From the NCBI GenBank assembly GCA_013400975.1, contig WBMZ01008998.1, forward strand, positions 37,877 to 101,876: 64,000 nt of DNA, in the 5' to 3' direction. A model generated the notes under the pieces. It was given only the letters and a program-made list of their open reading frames with translations. It did no database searches and was not told the origin of the DNA. Of this stretch, positions 52,445 to 63,698 are shown piece after piece (positions within the stretch are counted from its first letter, which is position 1; every line of letters begins with the position of its first letter). The translations under genes and the position numbers were made by a program. The stretch is from Atrichornis clamosus. Its lineage: Eukaryota; Chordata; Aves; Passeriformes; Menuridae.

Positions 52445-52842
52445 TGAAGAGGGGCAGACAGAGATGGGACTGTTCAACTCTGAGAAGGCTCTGTGGGGAT
52501 CTGATCAATGTGTATAAATATCTGACAGGAGGGAGTAAAGAAGACAGAAGCAGACTTTTCTCAAAGGTATCTGAAGAAAGGACAAGGTATCACGGGCACA
52601 AATCGTAATAATTGAAATTTCTCCAAAATATAAACAAAAAGCTTTTTGGGTGTTTTTTGTGAGAGTGTTGGAACACGGATACAGGTTGCCCAGAGGTGAT
52701 GGAGTTTTCATCCTTGGAAATATTCTAAACCCGACTGGATACAGGTGTAAGCAACCACTTTATTTGATCCTGCTCTGAGCAACAACACTGGGCTAGATGG
52801 TCTTTCTGACCTCAGCCATCCTCAAATTCTGCAGTTCTCTGA
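52445..52842 (+). mobile_element. CR1 LINE, 3' end
   Basis: Plus-strand CR1 tail: AGAGATGGGACTGTTCAACTC, GAGAAGGCTCTGTGGGGATC, a CTGACAGGAGGGAGTAAAGA block, CACGGATACAGGTTGCCCAG, GATGGAGTTTTCATCCTTGG and GCTAGATGGTCTTTCTGACC, ending TTCTGCAGTTCTCTGATT near 52842. No coding capacity remains. Confidence 0.88.
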
Positions 52843-52870
52843 TTTAATACATGTATGTGTATATATATTT

Positions 52871-52887
52871 ACACACACACACACACA
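52871..52887. repeat. (AC)n microsatellite with AT-rich flanks
   Basis: An uninterrupted AC run of about eight and a half units, within a TATA/TACA-rich stretch that spans about 52848-52945. Confidence 0.85.
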
Positions 52888-53240
52888 AATATATCATATA
52901 CATGTCTAAATGTATACATATATATAAGTATAAATTTGTATGTAGTTTTGTCATTTCTAATTTACACATGATGTTTCTGTTCCTATGGGAAAATTCACCC
53001 AGAGAAGGTTTGTATTTGCTAGCACATTTTCTGCTACTATCCTTCTATATAATTTTCAGTAAAAGTGACTGTCTCAAAAAAGAGAGTAGCATTAGCAACA
53101 AACAATTCCTGTGTGTGATTGTGTGTGGGTGGACCTCACAGCCCTAATTCACTGAATGACTGAAAGGAATTAAAGAGTTAGACAGAAAATTTATGGGCTA
53201 AAATAAATAAGTTAATGTTGGGAAAAATCTAAAGATGTAT

Positions 53241-53732
53241 CGCACTTACTCTTGCTGGAATGGAGTCAATTCTCTTCAAAGCAGCCCTTACAGTGCTGTA
53301 TTTTATATTTGAGACCAAAATGGTGTTAGTAAAACATGGATATTTTAGCTATTGCTGAACAGTGCTTGCACAGCCTCAAGGCTTTCTCTGTGTTTCACTC
53401 TATCTCCCCCAGCAGATAGGCTGGCAGTGGGCAAGAGGCTGGGAGGGATCACAGGCAGGACAGCTGCCCCCAACTCACCAAGGAGGTGTTCCATACTTTG
53501 TAACACCATGCTTGGCAATAAGAGTGGGGAACGAGTCTTTCCAAAGTAGCTGGTGCTTGAATACTCTCTGGACATTAGTCTGCTGGTAAGATATGATGAG
53601 CATTGTCCGTGCATTTTTTGCTTTTTCTCTTTTTTTAAAGTTTTCTTTTCCTTCAGTTGCTTGATTACCTTTATTTTTCCCAGGATGAACTGAATGAGCA
53701 GCTGGTGAGTGCTTAGTAGTGCTTATAGAGTA
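53241..53732 (+). mobile_element. ERVL-like LTR, main part (CR1 inserted near its end)
   Basis: Plus-strand LTR of the same broad family as 36973-37296. Order of blocks: TTGCTGGAATGGAGTCAATT, TTTAGCTATTGCTGAACAGT, GCTTGCACAGCCTCAAGGC, GGGAGGGATCACAGGCAGGA, GACAGCTGCCCCCAACTC, TGTTCCATACTTTGT, TGCTTGGCAATAAGAGTGGG, then a T-rich stretch, and a GAATGAGCAGCTGGTGAGTG block near 53690. The terminal 25-30 bases are missing here but reappear at 53964-53991 after an inserted CR1. The start at 53241 is approximate because the TG end has decayed, and I could not find a target duplication. The AATAAG at 53518-53523 marks the spot that holds AATAAA in related LTRs. Confidence 0.78.
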
Positions 53733-53963
53733 AATTTAGATAGGATATAAGAAAAAAATTCTTTACTGTGAGGGTGGTAAGGCACTGGAACAAGTTGCCC
53801 AGAGATGCCCCCTCCCTTGAACACTGGAAGTGTTCAAAGCCAGGTTGGAAGCAGCCCCGGGCAACCTTGTCTAGTGAAAGGTGTCCCTGCCCATGGCAAG
53901 AGGTTGGAAAAAGATGATCTTTAAGGGTCCTTCCAATTAAAACCATTCTATAATTCTATGATT
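53733..53963 (+). mobile_element. CR1 LINE 3' end inserted in the LTR
   Basis: A 5'-truncated CR1 tail of about 230 bases: GGATATAAGAAAAAAATTC, GGCACTGGAACAAGTTGCCC, CCAGGTTGGAAGCAGCC, CCTTGTCTAGTGAAAGGTG, CCCTGCCCATGGCAAGAGG, GGTCCTTCCAATTAAAACC and the terminal units ATTCTATA ATTCTATG. It is the least diverged CR1 3' end in the window. The 77-codon minus-strand frame at 53713-53946 is antisense to it. Confidence 0.92.
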
Positions 53964-53991
53964 AGTATATGGACAGGGTCAATCCTTCACA
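53964..53991 (+). mobile_element. ERVL-like LTR, 3' terminal piece
   Basis: After the CR1 the sequence GGACAGGGTCAATCCTTCACA matches the usual terminus of this LTR family, of the type CCAGGGTCAACCCACCACA, at about 15 of 19 aligned positions. It is best read as the end of the LTR that starts at 53241, separated from it by the CR1. The match is short, so this is less sure than the other pieces. Confidence 0.55.
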
Positions 53992-56900
53992 AATTTATAC
54001 AAACAATTTATACTCATTTCTCCCCATACATATTCCTTGCTGATCTTTTGTACCTGCTAATGTGGATGTGCACATCATTCTGAGGCTGTGATTTTAAGTT
54101 TGAAGTAAGTCTAGCTGCATTATTTCTGACTGAACTTCAAAGAAAAAGTACCGTGCTGAAAATACAATGAAAGCAAAATTCAAAAATTATTTTATTTGAA
54201 AAAGAAAACATTAGAACTTTATGTATCTCTAATACGATTTTGTACAATTTAAGTAAGAGTCCAGAAGATCAGATGATGTCAAAGTTTAACCAAACTAATA
54301 ACATTTGCTTATTTTCATTCCTCTCCCAGTTAATTATTTTGTAGCATGACAAGAATTTGTTAATGAAATATATTGCTTTCTTCAAGTTCTTGTTGAACTC
54401 AAATGACACTGCAGCTGGAACTAATTGGCAGTTTCAGCAGGAGCAGATAGAGTTGAAAAGAAATAGAAAATGACCAAATTTTATCTCACCTCTAGAAATA
54501 GCCTCTTGAGCTTTTGAGACCAGTAGCAGGACACTGAAAACATAATTATGTGTCTTGTACTGCAACTGGTCTGTGGTTAGAAAGAGGATTTTTTTTTTTT
54601 TCTGTCAAGTTTATCAGTATTGGAGAAATACAATTTAAGAAATGGAACAAAAAAGGAAAAGCAGGTGCAGAGTTTTGATGAATTATTAAAACGCAGTATT
54701 TTGAGTTCTGGAATTTTTAGTGTGCTAGTATGAATTTTATTCTTAGATCTGCTTCATTTTGCCCCTAACACATTCCAGTTCAGAAAGAAATTGAATGAAG
54801 CTATAGTTTTGTAAATGTATCCTGTATTAAAACCTTCTGAAATATTTCAATTTTTTCCCTGGAACAAAAGAATTCTCCAGAGTCACCATGAACAGATAAA
54901 TTTCTTCATCAACCTAAAACTAAGGTAAAATTCAAGCTTTCCTAATTATGAGCCACAAATAAAAGTGCATTGTTTGGATGAGATATTTGCAATTAGATCA
55001 GCCATCTGAACTTTAAGAATGCTATGCTACACTAACTGTCCAGATATCATACATCTCTCCTGGATTGATTGAAAGGATAAATTCATTGTTTGGGAGCCCT
55101 TTCCTTTTTCATAAACCAGAGAGGACTTTGTGACAAAAGAGAAGTTAAGAATAAAATTTCAACTCTTTGGAAGAATTTCATGTGTTTATATAGGATGAGT
55201 TACATACATAAGGCACGTGTATCAGTAAATATTTGAGCAATTTTTAAAACATGAAAAAATGAGAACTTGTATTAAAACATAGCTGTTGCCCTGTTGTGGT
55301 CAGTGAATGGATGCTAAGACTTTTGTCTGCAAATATGAGAGTTTATTTATGTACTATTTAAAAGTCTTCCTTAGAAGCTTCTGGATTTGGTTTAACTATA
55401 AGGGAGTGTGAAATCCTGTTTGATGGGCATACTTTTCCATATATTCCATGTATTGAAATGCTTTTGCCATGCAATAGATGGATATATATTAAACACACAG
55501 ATATCTATCTACATAATGGTGGTATGGATATAGATAACATTTAAATATAATATTAAAAAATCTAATAAAATTGAACATGAATATAATAAATAATATAATA
55601 TAAAAATACACATAAATGAATTGATGTTTGGGAGGATGTGAAATCCTGGAATGGGATGTAAAGAATAAAAAATGGAGAAGACAATTCTAAGTAATTTAAA
55701 ACCTCTTCTGGTGTTTCAGACTCCATAGACAACTCTGATCATATCTGCATTGCATTCTAGTTCAGATATATGTTACACTTTGCTATAAATTTAATCCTGT
55801 GTGGCACAGGATTAATCGAGTGAGATGAATCTGTGATACAATAGGGTAAAAAAAAAAAATCCATATACTTTTTTGATGGGCAGCAGAAATTAGCCATTTT
55901 CCACCAATATTAATCATTTAAATTAGTTTTTTGTTTATAATATTTTAGTTTCTTAATAATTTGATTTTCCATCACCTTTTTCTCCATATTTGTTAATCAT
56001 CATTTAAGAATATAACATGGAAAATCTGGTCTGAAAGTAAATAATCCAGGTTGATAAAACCAATTTTTACTGCCACTTAAGTGATAAATCTCAATATCAG
56101 AGATTCTTATTTTGAGTTTGGTCAGTGTTATCTGAAATAGGAGCGGCCATTAACTGATAGAGGTCTCAGTGAATTAGGGTCCCAAGCAAATTCGAAGTCT
56201 CTTGGTTTGCTAAAACTAAGCTTGTATCAAAAAGTCATTGCCTTTTAACTCATAAAATCATTTTCTATTCTTACTTGTAGAGGCACATTCAAGTTTTGTG
56301 CAGTCCCACTTTGGAATCTCATCCTAACCCATCCTCCTAAAGAAACACCATGTTCCTCAGAAAGAGGTACTTACAACAGCTCTTGTGGTACCTGAAAAAT
56401 CAGAATCAGTGCATTCCACAGCTCTGTGCTGAATATATCCATAAGAATGACAGACAACTCTCATGATTACATCTTTACTGCTTTAAATACACACACACAC
56501 ACACACACACACATATCTCTATATAATTGATCCTTGGAACATATATAATAATTCTTTGTTGTTTACTATCACTAAAAATTATATTTTTTGAAGCTGATGA
56601 CCTTCTAAGAAAAATTAAATTAAAATAATCCTGTCCCAAGTGGGGGAAAAAAAATTAGAACCCTGAATGAAGAAATAGTTTTTTGCTAAAACATCTAAAT
56701 GTTAATTTCAGTAATTTCTTTGCTTAAAACCACCTTAAGTTCTGTGCTACATGAACAAAAAATTTTAGCACAAATATGGGATTTGTGAGATGAAATTCAC
56801 AATTGCCTTTAACTTGTAAATATTTCCTTGATTAAATATTGCATAGTCAATGACATTACAGATATGACTCATAAAACTTCCTTAGTAAAATATACCAGAA

Positions 56901-57939
56901 TATTAAAGCTTAAAATTATGAACTGCATAAATCAAAAAATTGTCATTTGTATCTTAGTTTGCTTAAAATTTAATTTAAACTATGCAATATACAGGACTGC
57001 GTAGAAGTAAACTGAATACAGTAATTATAAGGTGAAGGGCTATGATTTTTAGTAATTACTAACTTTGTGCTGATTTGTGGGGAGGAGGCTAGAAAGAAAT
57101 GTTCTTGAGATGCAAATTTCTCAGATGTATCTGTTACTGTGGGCCATACCAAAAATGCTGTACATATAGCAAGGTTGGAGAAGATTCTTCCTGAGTAGTT
57201 TTGTCAGCAGGTGTTGTGGCCACCTGGATCCAAACACATCTGTACAGGCTTGTATGATTAAACAGATTATTTTCTGGAATTCGGCCACACTTTTGAGCCA
57301 GCATTAGAAAATGTATCTCAGCCAAGGATTCTTTTGACTCTGGAAGCACCTAGTTCTTTTTGTAGGTCTTCCAAGGCTCTTGTGTGTGAGCAGATGGACT
57401 TGTTCTCCTCACCTATCCTGTTTTTCATGCAGAGCTGTGATTACTAATTGTGTAAAGAGACATTGTGTAAAATTGTGTAAAAAGACTACATTTGTATGTG
57501 GGTTAACAGGTTCTCATATCTTGGTGTCATCTTTTAAAGACTTAGAAGGTAGTGCTGGGTGAACATTGCCTATATGGTATGAACTATTTCAGTCTTATCT
57601 CCTGTCTCCCTGAAACATGTCCACAATCTCACTGAATGAAACTAGAGATGTGAATGTACTGCCTAGAATCAATTTCTGTTCTATTTATATTGATTATGTA
57701 ATTCAGACCAAAAAATTAATCTTATGACCAGTTATCTGGGTTATGCAGTACTCCAACCTCAATGATCCCTTTTCCTGATTGAAAATAACCCATGAATTTT
57801 CCTTCATGTGGTGTAAAAACTGTACTTCTTTTCCAAAATTATTTCAGATAAAAGCATCTTTCAGAATGAAAGTTTTGATCATACCATATGCAAGTTTCAT
57901 TTATGATAAAGAAGAAATTAAATTACTTTTTGGAAGGCA
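53992..57939. other. 3.9 kb of unique AT-rich DNA
   Basis: No gene or repeat family was recognised apart from the AC repeat listed separately. A very AT-rich stretch with TAATATAA-like runs lies at about 55480-55620. T runs and A runs occur near 54590 and 55845. Confidence 0.5.
56489..56513. repeat. (AC)12 microsatellite
   Basis: Twelve and a half uninterrupted AC units, the longest perfect dinucleotide run in the window. Confidence 0.95.
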
Positions 57940-58215
57940 CCTGAGCATTCAGGTGGGAATGTCCAGGTACCTTCCAAAAAAGGAAGAACTAGGAAATTGC
58001 AGGCCTGTCAGTCTCACTGCTGGGCAAGATAATGGAGTAGATCCTCCTGAAAATTATGCAGAAAATAAGGAGGTGATTGATAACAGCCAACATGGCTTCA
58101 CTACAGGCAAATTGTGCCTGAAAAGTTTAGTGGCCTCCCACAATGGGGTTGCTGCACTGTGGGGTTGGGGAAGAGCAATTGTTGTCATCTACTTGTCTGT
58201 GCCTCTGGGACTGGC
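57940..58215 (+). mobile_element. CR1 LINE, internal reverse-transcriptase fragment
   Basis: Plus-strand CR1 fragment from the N-terminal part of the reverse transcriptase. The frame at 57779-58288 carries NCRPVSLTAGQ, then DNSQHGFTTGKLC, KSLVASHNG and a decayed VVIYL, which are the CR1 motifs usually seen as NYRPVSLTS, QHGFTKGKSC and a D(V/I)IYLD block. Both ends are truncated. The 3' untranslated end is absent, so it is a deletion remnant. Upstream of about 57940 the frame continues in unrelated DNA. Confidence 0.85.
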
Positions 58216-60044
58216 CATATTCATGTCTTGTATGTGTCTGTGTGTGTGTGTCTCTCTGGAACATGTTCTCAGACTCATTACTCATTGAGCCTGCAATTAG
58301 GAAAGCTTTAGCCATGTTCTCAGCCTGGGCATACACCACGGCTCTGTGGGGCACGGGGACGGGTTCCTGCGGCCAGGCTGGAGACGTCCTGGATCGAATC
58401 AGATGAAGAAAGGGGTTACACTATCTTATGCCACTTAATTTCATCCCAATTCAGAATGAAATAGATCTGGAATTTCAAAACAAATAATGGTGAAGCAGGA
58501 AGACCCCTTTTTGTAATCTCTTAAATGAAGGATTTTTGATTTGTGGACTGTGTGTTTATTTGGCATCTAGCAAAAAGAAAAGCAGTCCATAGCATTGACT
58601 TTTAGATGACTTCATAATATAATATTAAAAAATACCTCCTTTTGATGATGTGTCCTTATGATTAGGCACACTATCAAAAAAATACATTGAAAATATATAA
58701 ATAAAAAATATTATGCTGTGCAAAGGCTTATGTTAATACAAGCATTATTTTAAGAGTAAATGAGAAAGGTTTAGAATTTACTTTACATTATAGAGGGGAT
58801 TGTAGATCTTATTCCTACAGTTCTTAAAATGCTGTGTTTTGTGTAAAAAATTAGATTAGGAAATTAATAATCTGAACAAAGGCTTACACTGGCATTTCTA
58901 GTTATTTCTCAAATAACATACTGTTAATTTGTATTGTGATTACTTTTTCTCTATTTACCTCTTTCAGGTCAAAAGCTTTAAAGTGATAGGCATTTGCCAC
59001 CCATTTAGAACAGAAAACACCAATTAATGAGACATCCCTCTTTTAGATCTTTGTGATAATTTTCCTTCCTTCCCCAAGTCTTCTCATACAAGTCTACCCC
59101 TGAAATTATATGTTTAATTGTACTTCCACACCTCCACAGGTCTTTGAATATTCTATCTTGAGAGATACTAATGGTACTGTTGCATGAGCTAAAAAAGAAC
59201 CCCAAAGCACAGAGTAGAAATGAAACAGCTTATGTTTGTTTTAGGTTTATTAATTTTTGGACAGATTCTATGCCACTTTATATATGGCATTTCTGATGAA
59301 ATGAATGGAATGTCAATGGGAGTTCTGTGAGCAGTTTAACAAGAGAAGTTAAATATGAAGAAAACATAAGGTACAGTGAATTAACAGTATAGAATGTTAA
59401 AAATTAGGCCATCACAAAATCATATTTATTTGTATATTATTCTGTCACTAAACTTCTTTATAGCAAGACGATGTATATAATCTTATTAAGACAATATATT
59501 TCCCTGTAACTGAAGGAGGCCAGGTGCAAATTCAAGTCACATGGGGTTCTCACTATTTTATAAATTATATCAGTTTTCCCTCAATAAACGTATCTAATTT
59601 CAAGGGGAAAAAATAGGTTATCTAATATAAACACAGTTCCTTTTCTCCTTGCCTTTGAAGGTCTGCTACTGTTCAGAGTGAAGAAGATCATGCTGTCTTG
59701 GGTTTCTTCTGTTGCCTGATATAAAACATTCTCATCAGTGGAGAAGCATAGTGAAATTAAATAAGATTTTTCTTAACAAGTCTTTAAATACTTGCCTAAA
59801 GGTATTCCCATGTTTAGTACTGAAAGCATATGTCTTGATCTTACAACATGTCTAGCTGGATTTACAAAAGTAGGACAAGTTATGTTCTGACTTGGCTAGT
59901 CCAAGCCAACTCCACCTTGTGCACAGTTCAGTATTTGCTAGTTTGCAACTTTGCCTTCATCTTGACTCTATGGCAGAGGTTGGACGTGGTGCAACCTGGA
60001 CTCTAGTTCTCTACAGCTACATCTGTAGCAGTAAACAAAACACG
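58216..60044. other. 1.8 kb of mostly unique AT-rich DNA
   Basis: A short TG-rich tract lies at about 58228-58252. A CpG-dense patch at about 58330-58405 stands out from the surrounding DNA and is unclassified. Otherwise nothing is recognised. Confidence 0.5.
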
Positions 60045-61010
60045 TAATCACAGAATCAAGGAGTAAAAAATTGTTAATATTGGAGGAGACTTTCTGGATA
60101 TAACCTAGGTGTAGTCCCTTGCTCAGAGTAGGTTCAGCTGGAGAAGCTTGACCAGGAAACTGTCCAAATAAGTTTTTAATATCTCCAAGTAGATAGACTC
60201 CACAAACTTTTTTTGAAACTTGTTCTAGTGGTTCATCACCCTCTCAATAAAAAGATTTTCCTTATGTTTAAATGGAAATTCCTGTGTTTCAGTTTATGTC
60301 CTTTTCCTTGTGTGTTTTCACTGGGTGACACTGCGAAAAGTCTGGCTCCACCTTCTTTCTTCACTTTATCATGCATTTACACACATTGTTCAGTTCCTCT
60401 CAAGACCTCTCTTCTCCAGGGAAAATGATCCCAGATGTCTATCCTTGTATGTCTCATCTTCCAGTCCTTTTATCATCTTCATGCCCCTTTGACTGGACTT
60501 GCTCCAGTATGTCTATGTCTCTTCTGCTGGGGAGACCAGAATCTGAATCAGCAATCTGGATGCATCTCACCAGGACTGAGAAGAGGGCAGGGATTGCTTT
60601 CCTTGCTCTGCTGAAAGTGCTGTCTGCCTAATGTTCCCCAGGTGCTATTGCCCTTCTTAGCTGCAGAGGCACAGCATTGCCTCATCGTGAGTTTGTTGTT
60701 CACAGAGTTTCTCAGGTTCTTTTCTGAAAACTGCTTTGATTATTCAGCTGATTGTGCCCAAGCATGCACTGGTGAAAGTTATTTTTCCTTAGGTGTAGGA
60801 CTTGGCATTTACCTTTGCAGAACAACATAAAGTTCCTGTTTGTCCATTGCACCAGCTTGTTGAGGTCCCTTTGAACAGCACACAACTATCTGGTCTATCA
60901 GATCCTTCTCCCAATTTTGTATCATTTGTAAGCTCGTCAAGGGTGAACTCTATCCTATCATCCTCATTACTGAAGATGTTTATCCGTGTGGGGTTGCAGT
61001 TCTCTGCCCT
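60045..61010 (-). mobile_element. CR1 LINE, old 3' half
   Basis: Minus-strand CR1 read on the plus strand from its 3' terminus (AATCACAGAATCAAGGAG) through CTTGTTCTAGTGGTTCATC, CTTATGTTTAAATGGAAATTC, CCTGTGTTTCAGTTTATG, TTGACTGGACTTGCTCCAGT, GGTGTAGGACTTGGCATTTA, CAGCTTGTTGAGGTCCCTTT and CCAATTTTGTATCATTTGTAAG, fading after CATTACTGAAGATGTTTATC near 61010. It has many small differences and indels, so it is older than the copy at 38913-39930. Overlapping frames of 60 to 105 codons are shadows. Confidence 0.85.
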
Positions 61011-61559
61011 GCTATGTTGTTACCTTTGTTTCCTATATTCTGTTCCAAATCAGATGGCACTGGTGTCAGTGCCTGCCAGTTGCCATTGGCCCTGGAATGG
61101 AGTCATGTGGCATGGATAAGGCACTTAGTACTGTCACTCAGTCACAGCCATCCAGCAGTATGGTGGAAGGCTACCTATCTGTCCCTTTGTGCACTCCTTT
61201 TTGTACCTGAACATCTCCAGAGCCACTTCTGCTATTGTACTACAAATACTCCTCTCAAAAGTGCTGCTTTTTATCCCTCTCATTAGCGTACAACTGGGAA
61301 GATAGCGCAGAGACTCAAAGTACCACCAGCATGACTGTTTGAAAGGACTGTTTGAAAGGAAAAAAAGCCAGGAAATCAAAGGGATTTATTCATATTTTTG
61401 TCTCAGGCATAACTGGCAGGTTTGGTGTGATAGGGGTCTGTCAGGGTGCCCTGTGTGGGAGGTGTTCAAGATCTGCTCTGTGCTGGGCACAGCTGGTTGT
61501 AGTTGGATCTGACACCAATACAAACAGTGCATTGTACCCCAAAACTGCTACAGCTGGGG
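61011..61559. other. Stretch between two head-to-head CR1 copies
   Basis: No clear repeat is recognised. It may contain diverged 5' parts of either neighbouring CR1 copy. An 8-base motif, GTTTGAAAGGA, is repeated in tandem near 61335-61360. Confidence 0.4.
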
Positions 61560-61599
61560 GACCCTACAGTGCCTCTGAGCAATGACAAGAGACGGCCAG

Positions 61600-62025
61600 C
61601 CACTGTGGGAGAAGTGGAGGAGCTGCCTATCAGGAGCTTGCATTCATAAAACCACTGAAAGACTGCTGAGCCTGGTGAACTCTTACTGTTCTGTGTAGAG
61701 TCTAATGACGCCGTGGTGAGACAACTCAAAACCTTCCAAAGAAACTATACGTCCCTTGTAGCAATGTTTAAGGGATCTGGCACAGAGGTAGTTCAACTCT
61801 ATCCTCTAAGTCAGAGGCAGCGTTTTAGGAAGGAGGAGATTAATTGAACTGGTGAACAGTTGACTACATGACTAGTGCCATACTAAAAGTTCTAGTTTCT
61901 GTGATCATGGATCTACCTTTGAGTAACCTAGTCTGCTGGGAGCTGATGGGATTCATCTGAACAAGTGGGGCAAGAAGATCTTTGTCAATAAGATGCTCAG
62001 ATTTATACAGAAGTCTTTAAACTAG
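61600..62025 (+). pseudogene. CR1 ORF1 C-terminal esterase-domain remnant
   Basis: Avian CR1 ORF1 encodes a protein with an SGNH-type esterase domain. Here the block that usually reads as HVGTND is seen as FCVESND (61689-61709), followed by the TSLVAMFKGSGTEVV segment (about 61749-61793). In another frame there is an intact DGIHLN (61945-61962) with KWGKKIF after it, which corresponds to the last catalytic block of the SGNH fold (Asp and His), and then a stop codon at 62023-62025. The two parts are in different frames, so at least one frameshift lies between them, and stop codons are also present. It is a dead copy. The assignment rests on motif recognition and on its place just upstream of the endonuclease remnant. 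Confidence 0.75.
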
Positions 62026-62860
62026 AGTTTTGAGCAAGACTGAGGGCTGCTGATATATTAGGAACCAACAGGGAAATACCTATGAAATGCCTGAAAAGGA
62101 TGAGGGTATATTCCTCTAAAAGAGTTGACAATATCAATAACCCAGCTGAAGTGCCTCTATACCAGTGCATGCAGCATGGGTAGCAAACAGGATGGAAACA
62201 ATGGTACAGATAGAAAGCTATGATCTAATCACTATCACTGAAACCAGGTGGGGTGAATTTCATGATTGCAATTGATGGCTATGAACAGTCAGAAGGGACA
62301 GGCAAGGAAAGAGGGATGGAGGCTTACCCTCTATATAAAAGAACATATAGATTGCACAAACCTGTATTTAAAAAACAGCAGGGAAGTTATGGGTTAAAAA
62401 ATTAGTGACCACAACAATAAAGGAAACCCTGTGGTTGGTGTTTACTACAGGCTGCCTGATCAAGTGTTTGGTGAAGCATTTTTAATTCAATGACAGGACA
62501 CATCCATACTGGCAGGCTCTGATCTTGCTGAAGGAATTCAATCAAACTGATATCTATAGTAAAAGTGGCACAGCAAGCTGCACGGAGTACAGATTTTGTG
62601 AGTGACAAGGATAACTTCTTAATCCAGGTGACAGCCTGATGAGGGAAGTGTTACTGACCTGTTGCATACCAATGTGGATACACTAATTAGAAATATGAAG
62701 ATCAGGGGCAGCATGGACTGCAGTGTTAATGCCCTCATGGAGTTCACTCTCTTGAGAGATAAGGGCAAGGTGAAGACTTGAGTCAGGACTCTGAATTTTA
62801 GGAGAGTTATTTAAGAGACCTCCTGGGAAACTGCACTCAGAGGCAAAAGAGCTGAACAGA

Positions 62861-62865
62861 GCTGG
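62861..62865 (+). repeat. LTR target-site duplication GCTGG, left copy
   Basis: GCTGG here and at 63699-63703 flank the LTR exactly. In CR1 the sequence would run on uninterrupted from AGAGCTGG to CAGCTCTTCAAGGAC. Confidence 0.85.
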
Positions 62866-63698
62866 TGCAGAAGTCCAGAAGATAAGGGGCTAATGTGTAT
62901 GCCTCATCAATAGCCAGATAACCATGGAGCCAACCAAGGGTTGTTGGTAAGAAGAGTATGTAGCTGGAGAAGGAGCCCATGTGGAGATAGGGCAGTACTT
63001 TTTTGAGATAAATGTCCTTGTTAAGGCTCCTGAAGATAAGCACAGCAAAGCATAGGGCAAGCATGGGAATGAGGTCAAGAAGAGTGCAGGCATGTACTGT
63101 CAATCAAAGGCTGACCTAGCAGAGAGAATCAAGACTACCAAAGAACCCTGAAGACCTTCAACCCATTTTCAGGAAGGTCTACAAGAATGAACTCTGCATA
63201 GCCTGTGATTTGCATTCACAGTGAGAGACTTAGCTGCAGGGTGGGGAAACATATCTATGAAAATATACCCCCACAAAACCGGGGTGGCATGCCCCCAGGA
63301 CCCTGAAAACCTCATCAGTGGGATCAATACTGGAGCCAGGACTGGTGACTCTTCTTTCTTCCTTTCTTTCTCTCCCCTACTATCTCTCTCACCTCTTTCA
63401 CCCTACCCTTTATTCTAAATCCACCACCGTGTGTTTATACTATAAGATAATGGACTTATACCAATTTCCCTACAGCGTGTGTAATTTACTAATAACACTT
63501 TGTAAGTTTTTGTGAACCCTCTGACTTTTGTAATTTCCTTTTCAACCATGGGCANGACTTATACCCCCTACAGCGTGTGTAATTTACTAATAACACTTTG
63601 TAAGTTTTTGTGATCCCTCTGACTTTTGTAATTTCCTTTTCAACCATGGGCATCTGCCGACATCCATGTTCCCTTCCCTTTCAGGGTGGAATGCCACA
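62866..63698 (+). mobile_element. Solo LTR nested in CR1
   Basis: An 833-bp insertion that begins TGCAGAAGTCC and ends GGAATGCCACA, with TG...CA ends and an imperfect terminal inverted repeat (7 of 11). It is flanked by a perfect 5-bp duplication, GCTGG. A pyrimidine-rich tract (about 63345-63420) and the preceding GGATCAATACTGGAGCCAGG block are in the order that I know from passerine-type LTRs, which suggests plus orientation. No clear TATA box or AATAAA is seen, so orientation is inferred. The last 250 bases contain a 98-bp duplication around an N, so the true length may be about 730 bases. No gag, pol or env is present. The family is not named. Confidence 0.8.
63453..63652 (+). repeat. 98-bp duplication around an ambiguous base
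   Basis: Copy 1 spans 63453-63554 and copy 2 spans 63556-63652, separated only by the N at 63555. Both start GACTTATACC and end TTTTCAACCATGGGCA. Differences are an AATTTC-like insertion near the start of copy 1 and one A/T change (63515 against 63613). The arrangement is typical of two overlapping contig ends joined by a gap base. A genuine tandem duplication is also possible. Confidence 0.9.

Larger units (their letters stand above)
61560..62865 (+). mobile_element. CR1 LINE, 5' half (ORF1 end and endonuclease), part 1
   Basis: A long plus-strand CR1 copy that keeps regions rarely seen because most CR1 copies are 5'-truncated. About 61600-62025 derives from the end of ORF1 (see separate entry). 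About 62160-62640 derives from the AP-type endonuclease of ORF2: SMGSKQDG near 62174, an ITETRW-type block near 62238 (here with stops), and VVGVYYRLPDQ near 62432. Further on are CGTAACA-like and CTGGGAAACTGCACTCAGAG blocks before the LTR insertion at 62866. Stop codons and frameshifts occur throughout. The left border is approximate. Confidence 0.85.

Noticed and set aside
57779..58288. 169-codon frame considered as a gene
   Set aside because: Its middle third carries CR1 reverse-transcriptase motifs in a truncated repeat, and both ends run through unrelated AT-rich or TG-rich DNA.
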